Positions 1 through 5,975 of a stretch of 11,643 nucleotides of DNA are shown one piece after another. Source of the stretch: Verrucomicrobiota bacterium (GTDB lineage Bacteria; Verrucomicrobiota; Verrucomicrobiia; Verrucomicrobiales; Akkermansiaceae); NCBI GenBank assembly GCA_009885905.1, contig VFJU01000266.1, positions 1-11,643 of the forward strand, written 5' to 3'. The translations under genes were made by a program, and so were the position numbers. Below the pieces are notes generated by a model, which worked only from the letters and a program-made list of their open reading frames with translations, ran no database searches and was not told where the DNA came from. Positions within the stretch are counted from its first letter, which is position 1. Every line of letters begins with the position of its first letter.

Positions 1-1818
1 TCGTTGTTTATTGTCGGTGATCGCAAGCAAGCGATCTACGCATGGCGCGGAGGCGAGGCTAGCCTATTTCAAGAGGTCATCGACCGTTATGGTGATGAGC
101 TTAAAATCGAAAAGATGGCGGAATCCTGGCGTTCATGCCCGGAGGTGCTTGAACTCGTAAATCAAGTTTGTGGCGACACGACTACGTTACGCGAGATTTT
201 TGGCAAGTCAGCTGATTTGTGGGAGTGGCAGCAGCATTTCTCAGCGCCCAAGTTAGCGACTCCCGCAGGGCGTGGCGAGGCACGGGTTGAGGTGGTGGAA
301 GGCGAGCGCGATGCGCGGTTGGCACGGCTTGGTGAAATATTAGAGGAGCTAGGAATCGGCAAGCGCGAGATGACTTGTGGTGTATTGGTGCGGACAAATG
401 ATCTGGTGGTGGAGGTGGCCGACTATTTGCGAGCGGCTGGATTCGACGTGATCGAGGAAGGTCGGCGTCAACCGAGCAAGGACAGCCCTGTTGGAATTGT
501 GCTGGAGCATCTGCTTAGGTGGTTGGCGAATCCAGCGGACTCTTACGCGTGGGAAGTGATAGAGATGTCGCCTTTCGCGCAGTCTCTTCGCACAAGGTTT
601 GGGGAGTCTTGGCACCAAATATGGGAAGGATTGTTAGACAGGGTCTCGCAAGTTGGTTTTGCGGGAATGGCTGAAGAGGTGGTTGACGCCTGTTGGTCAA
701 GCTGGTCGGACTTTGGTCGGCGCAGAGCGGGGGATATCATCATGGCTCTAGCAGGTCTTGATAACCAAGGCGGGACGACGCCACAGCGGGCGGCGGAGTG
801 GATCAAACGATTGGAAGTGGCACAAAGCCCTGGGATTGCTGCGGTTCAAGTGATGACGATTCATAAGGCAAAGGGCCTTGGATTCGATGTGGTGGTCATT
901 CCAGAAGTGCCAAAGGTGGTGGTTCCATCATCTCAGAATTTTGACGCAGCGGAAAAAAACGGTGAGTGGATCACTCAGACGCCACCGAGATGGGCGCGGG
1001 ATCTAATTCCTGAAATGCGCCAAGCTGAGACCGAATGGGCAATGGGGCAACAATACGAGGCATTTTGCATGCTTTACGTCGCGCTGACACGCTCGAAACG
1101 TGGATTGTACGTTCTCCTGGAACCGCCTTCCAAAACCCAGGCGGCTGAAAAGACTTCTTTGTCTAACTGGTTGGCGACGTCCATTTGCTCAAATGGACTG
1201 CCAGGAGTGGTTGCTCAATTCGGGTCACCAGATTGGGTGGAAGCGGTTGCCCCCACCATCATCAAAAAGCAAGATTTGATGCCAGCGGTTCTTCCTGTTG
1301 GAGTGGCGCGCCGATCAAGAGTCTCGCCAAGTGGCATGAAGCAAAAACAAGATTCTAACATTTCTAACTCTGCTACTGGAATGGTATTTGGTAGCGATGT
1401 ACATGCCGCGTTTGAGTTGGTTGGTTGGATTGATGAAGTGAATCCTATTTTGCCTAACAATGATGCGGGATCTTTAGTGGCCAGCCTTGTAGTGGAATCA
1501 AAATTCAGCCTGTTCTTTCAGCGTGGTGGTCGGGCGGTAGAACTCTTTCGCGAACAAGCGATAGATGCGGCGCTTGATGGGGAATGGATTAGCGGAATCA
1601 TTGATCGTTTGCACCTTCATCGCGATGAAAGTGGTAGGGTTACGCGAGTCGAAGTGATTGATTTCAAGACCGATGCGGTCAATGACATCTGCATTTTGTC
1701 GGAGAGATATTCTGGTCAAATGAATGCTTATCGCAGAGTGATAGAGAAGGCTTATCCTAATGCAAAAGTTGAGTGCATTCTATTGTCGACTCGTTGTCGT
1801 GGATGGGTGGCCGTGTGA
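1..1818 (+). CDS. AddA/RecB-like UvrD-family helicase with C-terminal PD-(D/E)XK nuclease, 5' truncated by the window
   Basis: This is the C-terminal 605 residues of an ATP-dependent helicase-nuclease; the Walker A motif and earlier helicase motifs lie outside the window. Numbering from the TTG at base 4, it opens in helicase motif III (VGDRKQAIYAWRGG, 4-17). A motif IV-like WRSCPEVLELVN follows at 42-53, then motif V (TIHKAKGLGFDVV, 285-297) and motif VI (YVALTRSKRGLYVL, 358-371). After a linker rich in Ser, Asn and Gln comes a RecB-type nuclease with its full set of residues: His467, Asp534 in GIIDRL, Asp553 and Lys555 in VIDFKTD, and the QMNAY segment (572-576). Helicase plus intact nuclease in one chain is the AddA plan; such enzymes resect double-strand breaks for recombination. 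Motif V has Gly where Glu is common (KGLEF). An AddB-type partner would be expected just upstream, outside the window. RecB or a stand-alone UvrD-nuclease fusion are alternatives. TGA stop at 1816-1818. Confidence 0.9.
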   Translation, partial: SLFIVGDRKQAIYAWRGGEASLFQEVIDRYGDELKIEKMAESWRSCPEVLELVNQVCGDTTTLREIFGKSADLWEWQQHFSAPKLATPAGRGEARVEVVEGERDARLARLGEILEELGIGKREMTCGVLVRTNDLVVEVADYLRAAGFDVIEEGRRQPSKDSPVGIVLEHLLRWLANPADSYAWEVIEMSPFAQSLRTRFGESWHQIWEGLLDRVSQVGFAGMAEEVVDACWSSWSDFGRRRAGDIIMALAGLDNQGGTTPQRAAEWIKRLEVAQSPGIAAVQVMTIHKAKGLGFDVVVIPEVPKVVVPSSQNFDAAEKNGEWITQTPPRWARDLIPEMRQAETEWAMGQQYEAFCMLYVALTRSKRGLYVLLEPPSKTQAAEKTSLSNWLATSICSNGLPGVVAQFGSPDWVEAVAPTIIKKQDLMPAVLPVGVARRSRVSPSGMKQKQDSNISNSATGMVFGSDVHAAFELVGWIDEVNPILPNNDAGSLVASLVVESKFSLFFQRGGRAVELFREQAIDAALDGEWISGIIDRLHLHRDESGRVTRVEVIDFKTDAVNDICILSERYSGQMNAYRRVIEKAYPNAKVECILLSTRCRGWVAV

Positions 1819-1888
1819 GGAGACAAAGTAATTTAAATTTCTCAATCGATTGCTAAATGAGCTTGGTCTTGTTAACTACACATCAATT
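1819..1888 (+). promoter_or_regulatory. AT-rich leader between helicase gene and pckG, possible pckG promoter
   Basis: This 70-nt gap changes from the G-rich helicase end to an AT-rich stretch (about 1829-1860). It contains TTAAAT at 1833-1838, a 4/6 match to a sigma-70 -10 box, but no convincing -35 box lies 16-18 nt upstream. An AGGAG sequence at 1818-1822 is not followed by a usable ATG, GTG or TTG at normal spacing. Whether pckG has its own promoter or is read through from the helicase gene cannot be decided here. Different metabolic roles argue for its own. Confidence 0.2.
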
Positions 1889-3730
1889 ATGGGTGAATTA
1901 GATAAAACAACGCATCTTGGTTTAGGAAAATGGGTTAGTGAGATGGTGGATCTTTGTTCACCCAAATCCGTTGAATGGTGCGACGGATCACAAGCGGAGT
2001 GGGATCGACTCACTTCCTTGATGGTCGCGAAAGGAACCTTCATCCGCCTTAATCCTGAAAAACGTCCAAACTCTTTTCTTGCCCGCTCGACTCCTTCCGA
2101 CGTCGCGCGTGTCGAAGAGCGGACATATATTTGTTCAAAGCGAAGAGACGAGGCCGGTCCAACCAACCATTGGGCTGATCCTGCCGTGATGCGCGCGAAA
2201 CTCTCTGAAAAGTTTAAGGGCTCGATGAAGGGACGGACGATGTATGTTATTCCATTTTGTATGGGACCACTTGATTCCCCCCTTGCGAAGATTGGCATAG
2301 AAATTTCTGATAGCCCTTATGTTGCTGTTAGTATGCGAATCATGTGCCACATGGGAGAGCATATTCTGAAGCGCTTGGAAGATGAGGCTTCTGGTCTAGC
2401 ACCAAAAAAACGCGATGGGCACGGCCAATTTATTCCTTGTCTCCATTCGGTGGGCGCCCCTCTTGATCTCGGACAGGAAGACACCCCATGGCCGTGCAAC
2501 GAGGATAAATACATTGTGCACTTTCCTGAGACTCGCGAAATTATATCTTACGGCTCAGGGTATGGCGGTAACGCCTTGTTAGGCAAAAAGTGCCTTGCGT
2601 TACGGATCGCTTCTAACATAGCTCGCGAACATCAGTGGATGGCGGAGCATATGCTCATCGTTGGCATCCATGCGCCGGACGGCGCGAAGACATATCTAAC
2701 CGCGGCTTTTCCATCTGCTTGTGGCAAGACTAATCTCGCCATGATTATCCCGCCAAAAGCATATCTCGAGGCGGGATGGAGAACGTCTATCGTCGGCGAT
2801 GACATTGCTTGGCTTTGGCCTCACGCGGACGGCAAGTTACATGCGATCAATCCAGAGACTGGGTTTTTCGGTGTTGCCCCCGGCACCGCTTACGGGACCA
2901 ACCCAATCGCTATGGACTCGATGAAGGCAAACACCATTTTCACCAATGTGGCACTCACTGATGATGGTGATATTTGGTGGGAAGGCATGACGCCGGAAAA
3001 ACCTGCTCACCTTATTGATTGGACGGGACAAGACTGGACTCCGGATTGTGGTCGCACTGCGGCCCATGCAAATGCGCGCTTTGCGGCACCCGCCGTGCAA
3101 TGCCCGACTATCGATCCGGATTGGCAAAATCCTGATGGAGTCCCTATTGATGGGATCGTTTTTGGTGGTCGTCGCCCGACAACGATGCCGTTAGTCTATC
3201 AGGCATTTAATTGGAGTCATGGGGTTTATGTGGGAGCTACGATGGGTTCGGAAATGACAGCCGCTGCTGCGGGAACGATTGGTAAAGTTCGTCGAGATCC
3301 GATGGCGATGCTGCCGTTTTGTGGATACAACATGGGGGCTTATTTTGGTCATTGGTTAGAAATGAGACGTTATCTCACAAACCTTCCGAGGTTTTTTCAT
3401 GTGAACTGGTTTCGCAAGGACGAAGATGGCTCGTTCCTATGGCCTGGTTATGGTGAGAACATGCGAGTTCTCGAGTGGATCTTTAAACGCTGCAATGGCG
3501 CCGCTGCGGGCTATGAAACTCAAATTGGATGGACCCCAGCGTTTGAGGATTTTAACATCGAAGGTCTCAAAGATTTCACCAAAGAAAGTTACGACAAAGT
3601 CATGGCGTTCAAGCATGCCGAATGGAAAGCGGAACTTGTCAGTCAGGGGGAATTGTTCATCGACTTGTATGATCACTTGCCGAAGGAACTCATTTTTCAG
3701 CGTGAATTGCTTGCTGCGAGACTTTCTTGA
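1889..3730 (+). CDS. pckG: phosphoenolpyruvate carboxykinase (GTP)
   Basis: Converts oxaloacetate and GTP to phosphoenolpyruvate, GDP and CO2 in the cytosol, the committed step of gluconeogenesis from TCA intermediates. From the ATG the protein has 613 residues, normal for the GTP family. Family blocks appear in order: VEWCDGS (28-34), GRTMYVIPF (115-123), [10 protein letters not shown] (140-149), [15 protein letters not shown] (221-235), the P-loop PSACGKT (275-281) with its reactive Cys278, IVGDDIAWL (301-309) and the lid region around [10 protein letters not shown]. By alignment with the mammalian enzyme, Lys234, His254 and Asp305 are the Mn ligands, and Tyr225 is the PEP-site tyrosine. 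The ATG at 1889 gives the usual short N-terminus; an in-frame TTG at 1850 would add 13 residues. Neither has a well-placed ribosome site: the AGGAG at 1818-1822 is far from both. The gene sits 70 nt after the helicase and ends in tandem stops, TGA then TAG. Confidence 0.97.
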   Translation: MGELDKTTHLGLGKWVSEMVDLCSPKSVEWCDGSQAEWDRLTSLMVAKGTFIRLNPEKRPNSFLARSTPSDVARVEERTYICSKRRDEAGPTNHWADPAVMRAKLSEKFKGSMKGRTMYVIPFCMGPLDSPLAKIGIEISDSPYVAVSMRIMCHMGEHILKRLEDEASGLAPKKRDGHGQFIPCLHSVGAPLDLGQEDTPWPCNEDKYIVHFPETREIISYGSGYGGNALLGKKCLALRIASNIAREHQWMAEHMLIVGIHAPDGAKTYLTAAFPSACGKTNLAMIIPPKAYLEAGWRTSIVGDDIAWLWPHADGKLHAINPETGFFGVAPGTAYGTNPIAMDSMKANTIFTNVALTDDGDIWWEGMTPEKPAHLIDWTGQDWTPDCGRTAAHANARFAAPAVQCPTIDPDWQNPDGVPIDGIVFGGRRPTTMPLVYQAFNWSHGVYVGATMGSEMTAAAAGTIGKVRRDPMAMLPFCGYNMGAYFGHWLEMRRYLTNLPRFFHVNWFRKDEDGSFLWPGYGENMRVLEWIFKRCNGAAAGYETQIGWTPAFEDFNIEGLKDFTKESYDKVMAFKHAEWKAELVSQGELFIDLYDHLPKELIFQRELLAARLS

Positions 3731-3810
3731 TAGGTAGCTTTACCTCACGGTTCAGTTAGAATCGCGCCGGCAACCGAATGTGGCGAAGCGTTTGCTGGGG
3801 CATCAGTCCG
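3731..3810. other. convergent intergenic region pckG/rnc with a small hairpin
   Basis: Eighty bases separate the stop codons of two convergent genes. Directly after the pckG stops is a perfect 5-bp stem, AGGTA (3732-3736), loop GCTT, TACCT (3741-3745). A second, wider inverted repeat pairs CGGTT (3748-3752 region) with AACCG about 19 nt further on. Neither is followed by a T run on either strand, so these are not typical intrinsic terminators. Termination here may be Rho-dependent or rely on weak structure. Confidence 0.3.
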
Positions 3811-4494
3811 TTACTTTTCCCAAAGTCTTGCGCGCAGTGCCTCTGCGGCGGCTCGTGCTTCTGCTTCTTTTTTGCTTTTTCCTTTGCCAGTTGCTAGAAC
3901 TGTCTCTCTCCAAGAAACCTCGGATTGGAAAACTCGGCGATGGTCTGGTCCGCTTTCGCTGATCACTCGGTAGACGGGCGCCTGTGGATGAATGGCTTGT
4001 AAAAATTCTTGTAGTTCACCCTTTGGATTCCGCTCTTCCGGACTGGTGACCATGTTGCCAATTTCAGATTCGAAAAGGCGAAGGATCAATTCGCGTGCTG
4101 ATCCTTGGCCGGTGTCGAGGTAGACCGCGCCGATCAACGATTCGAATGCGTCTGCCAGAGTGGACAAGCGCCTGCGCCCGCCAGTCGACTCTTCACCCTT
4201 TCCGAGTAAGACGTAATCGCCGAGGTGGATTCCCATTGCGAACCTCGCGAGCGCCCTGCGCGAGACGACGCGGGAACGCAGTTTAGTCAGTTGCCCTTCG
4301 GGAAGATCCGGGAACATTTTGAATAGCTCTTCCGTGACGACCAATTGCAGAACGGCGTCGCCGAGAAACTCCATCCGCTGGTTGTCAAAGTGAGGTTTTT
4401 GTGACTCGTACGCAAGGCTAGGATGAGTCAAGGCCTCCGCCAGTAGTAGCGAATTGCGAAACTTGTATTGGATCCTACTCTCGAGCGGCTGCAT
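3811..4494 (-). CDS. rnc: ribonuclease III
   Basis: Double-strand-specific endoribonuclease that processes rRNA precursors and structured mRNAs in the cytoplasm, acting as a homodimer. The 227-residue protein matches the usual bacterial length. The signature helix NQRMEFLGDAVL (38-49) carries Glu42 and Asp46, and LADAFESLIGAVYLD (113-127) carries Asp115 and Glu118, together forming the Mg-binding catalytic centre. The C-terminal double-stranded-RNA-binding domain runs from about 156 to 225 (NPKGELQEFLQ through GKSKKEAEARAAAEAL). I chose the ATG at 4494 because it gives the normal N-terminus (LESRIQYKFRNSLLLAEALTHPS). An in-frame TTG at 4530 would place the Shine-Dalgarno-like GGAGGAA inside the coding region, and a TTG at 4497 is possible. 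The spacing from that site to the ATG, about 19 nt, is longer than ideal. tRNA-His lies 64 nt upstream on the same strand; pckG is convergent downstream. Confidence 0.96.
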   Translation of the reverse strand: MQPLESRIQYKFRNSLLLAEALTHPSLAYESQKPHFDNQRMEFLGDAVLQLVVTEELFKMFPDLPEGQLTKLRSRVVSRRALARFAMGIHLGDYVLLGKGEESTGGRRRLSTLADAFESLIGAVYLDTGQGSARELILRLFESEIGNMVTSPEERNPKGELQEFLQAIHPQAPVYRVISESGPDHRRVFQSEVSWRETVLATGKGKSKKEAEARAAAEALRARLWEK

Positions 4495-4511
4495 CAATCG
4501 TTTGTCTAAGG

Positions 4512-4524
4512 TTCCTCCCCCCCC
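4512..4524 (-). promoter_or_regulatory. rnc Shine-Dalgarno-like sequence fused to a G8 homopolymer tract
   Basis: Read on the minus strand, eight consecutive G (4517-4524) run directly into AGGAA, making GGGGGGGGAGGAA. This is the only strong ribosome-binding-like sequence near the rnc start and lies about 19 nt before the ATG at 4494. The long spacing leaves open whether it acts as the real site, perhaps with the in-frame TTG at 4497. The run of eight identical bases is a potential slippage site. Confidence 0.4.
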
Positions 4525-4529
4525 TTCCA

Positions 4530-4545
4530 AACCTCCACTGAGGTT
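4530..4545 (-). repeat. 6-bp perfect hairpin between tRNA-His and rnc
   Basis: On the minus strand AACCTC, loop AGTG, GAGGTT forms a perfect 6-bp stem with a 4-nt loop, 13 nt after the encoded CCA of tRNA-His and just before the G8 tract. It is followed by TGGAAGG rather than a U run, so it does not look like a Rho-independent terminator. It could mark the 3' processing end of the tRNA precursor or be part of the rnc leader. Confidence 0.35.
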
Positions 4546-4558
4546 CCGATGGGAAAGA

Positions 4559-4635
4559 TGGGGTGATCGACGGGACTCGAACCCGCGACAACCGGAATCA
4601 CAATCCGGGGCTCTACCAACTGAGCTACGACCACC
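4559..4635 (-). tRNA. tRNA-His (anticodon GTG)
   Basis: The minus strand folds into a complete cloverleaf. The acceptor stem GTGGTCG pairs with CGATCAC over 7 bp, including one G-U. The D arm is GCTC/GAGC. The anticodon stem CCGGA/TCCGG encloses loop TTGTGAT, with anticodon GTG (complement of 4599-4601). The T arm is GCGGG/CCCGT around TTCGAGT. The extra 5' G(-1) specific to histidine tRNAs is encoded at 4635 and faces the discriminator C73 at 4562, as expected in bacteria. CCA is encoded at 4561-4559. The 77-nt length equals the mature tRNA with G(-1) and CCA. It decodes CAC and CAU codons. Confidence 0.97.
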
Positions 4636-4793
4636 ATTTCATGCGGGGCGGCAGAATTAACCAAGCACCACGGTTTGGGAAGGTAAAAATCATGCCCGTG
4701 GCTAGCTGCTGCCGATTCGGCATCAATCAGGGCTTGGCAGCCCCCATCGACAAGCCATTCTTCGTCTGCGTAAGCTTCGCTTTCCTTCCTCTC
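4636..4793. promoter_or_regulatory. divergent region tRNA-His/tyrS with short palindromes
   Basis: These 158 bases must carry the promoters of tRNA-His (leftward) and tyrS (rightward). I see no convincing sigma-70 box pair for either; on the minus strand GTTAAT near 4656-4661 is a possible -10 for the tRNA. Two perfect small inverted repeats sit in the tyrS leader: TGCCGA-T-TCGGCA at 4710-4722 and GGGCT-TGGC-AGCCC at 4730-4743. Neither has a following T run. No T-box specifier or antiterminator consensus is recognisable. An ATG at 4692, preceded by GGGAAGG, is in frame with tyrS and would add 34 residues of Cys- and Phe-rich sequence not expected in this family. Confidence 0.35.
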
Positions 4794-5975
4794 ATGTCTC
4801 CAGAACAACAACTCGCCCAACTCACGACCGGCACCGCTAAAGTCCTCTCGGAAAAAGAGCTCCTTGAAAAACTTCGCCTTGGTCGCCCACTGCGGATCAA
4901 ACTTGGTGTCGACCCCACCGCGCCAGACATCCATCTCGGTCACACGGTTGCCTTGGAAAAGCTTCGTCAGTTTCAGATTCTTGGCCACCAAGCGGTTCTT
5001 CTCATCGGCGATTTCACCGCCACCGTGGGCGATCCCACGGGTCGTTCATCCACACGCCCCCCGCTCACTCGCGAAGAGGTTTTGATCAACGCGGCAACCT
5101 ACACCGATCAAGCGTTTAAGATTCTCGATCAATCGCTAACCGAGGTGGTTTACAACGGTGACTGGTTTCGTAAAATGACTTACGAGGAAATTCTCAAGCT
5201 CAACGGGCGGGTGACGCTCCAACAGATGCTTCAGCGCGAGGATTTTCGAACACGACTTGATGCAGGTCAGGAAATCCGCCTTCACGAACTTCAATACCCA
5301 ATCATGCAGGGCTGGGACTCGGTTGAAATTCGTGCAGACGTTGAAATCGGCGGTACCGACCAACTCTTCAATATACTCGTCGGGCGCGACCTCCAAAAAG
5401 AAGAGGGGCAACCGCAACAAGTGGTCATGGTGATGCCACTGTTAGAAGGTCTCGATGGAGTTAAAAAGATGTCTAAATCCTATGGCAACTACGTGGGCGT
5501 CAATGATGCGCCACAAGAAATGTTTGGCAAGTTGATGAGCGTCTCAGACGAGTTAATGGATCGATACTACCTTCTTCTATTAGGCGAGGCTCGAGATTCT
5601 TTAGGCCACCCGATGGATGCGAAGAAGTCTCTCGCTGAGAAAATTACCAGTCGCTACCACGGTCATGAAGCTGGCCCGGCCGCCCGTGCGGATTGGGATA
5701 CGCGGTTCTCTAAAAAAGATCTCGCCGCTGCGGAGCTTCCTGAAATTTCTCTCGCGGATCTTCCGTTAGATCTCTCTGTACTCGCTCTGACGGCACACGC
5801 ATTTCTTGTTGCGTATCAACTTGAAAAATCTAACGGCGAGCTTAAAAAGCAATTTATTACCACCGGATCTGTCCAGCTCAACGGAGAAAAAATTACCGAC
5901 CCTGCCGCAGCAGTGGCTGTTCAAGCTGGCGACGTTCTCAAGCTTTCAAAAAAGCATGCCGTTAGGTTTATCTAG
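4794..5975 (+). CDS. tyrS: tyrosyl-tRNA synthetase
   Basis: Attaches tyrosine to tRNA-Tyr via a tyrosyl-adenylate intermediate; cytoplasmic class I synthetase, working as a dimer. The 393-residue protein begins MSPEQQLAQLTTGT. The Rossmann-fold catalytic core follows, with HIGH-type motif HLGH (47-50) in KLGVDPTAPDIHLGHTV. After it come IGDFTATVGDPTGRS (71-85), the GGTDQLFN segment (186-193) and the second signature KKMSKS (224-229). An S4-type RNA-binding domain occupies about 330-393. The sequence around HLGH marks the TyrZ-like branch of bacterial TyrRS. I chose the ATG at 4794 because it gives the standard N-terminus. The reading frame stays open upstream into the tRNA-His complement, which is clearly not coding. 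There is no Shine-Dalgarno sequence before 4794. The TAG stop overlaps the TAG stop of the convergent permease gene by 4 nt. Confidence 0.96.
   Translation: MSPEQQLAQLTTGTAKVLSEKELLEKLRLGRPLRIKLGVDPTAPDIHLGHTVALEKLRQFQILGHQAVLLIGDFTATVGDPTGRSSTRPPLTREEVLINAATYTDQAFKILDQSLTEVVYNGDWFRKMTYEEILKLNGRVTLQQMLQREDFRTRLDAGQEIRLHELQYPIMQGWDSVEIRADVEIGGTDQLFNILVGRDLQKEEGQPQQVVMVMPLLEGLDGVKKMSKSYGNYVGVNDAPQEMFGKLMSVSDELMDRYYLLLLGEARDSLGHPMDAKKSLAEKITSRYHGHEAGPAARADWDTRFSKKDLAAAELPEISLADLPLDLSVLALTAHAFLVAYQLEKSNGELKKQFITTGSVQLNGEKITDPAAAVAVQAGDVLKLSKKHAVRFI

Noticed and set aside
3426..3737. 103-codon plus-strand open frame inside the 3' end of pckG
   Set aside because: It is a different-frame shadow of a highly conserved enzyme, with low-complexity translation and no independent support.
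3731..3810. Bidirectional Rho-independent terminator between pckG and rnc
   Set aside because: Only a 5-bp stem and a wide 5-bp repeat are found, with no T run on either strand.
4563..4793. N-terminal extension of tyrS from an ATG inside the tRNA-His complement
   Set aside because: The open frame runs across the antisense of a perfect tRNA gene, and the family N-terminus begins at 4794.
4636..4793. T-box riboswitch upstream of tyrS
   Set aside because: No T-box consensus, specifier loop or terminator/antiterminator pair is visible, and the leader is too short.
4506..4991. 161-codon minus-strand open frame across tRNA-His and the tyrS start
   Set aside because: It overlaps a tRNA gene and antisense tyrS coding sequence, and its translation resembles no known family.
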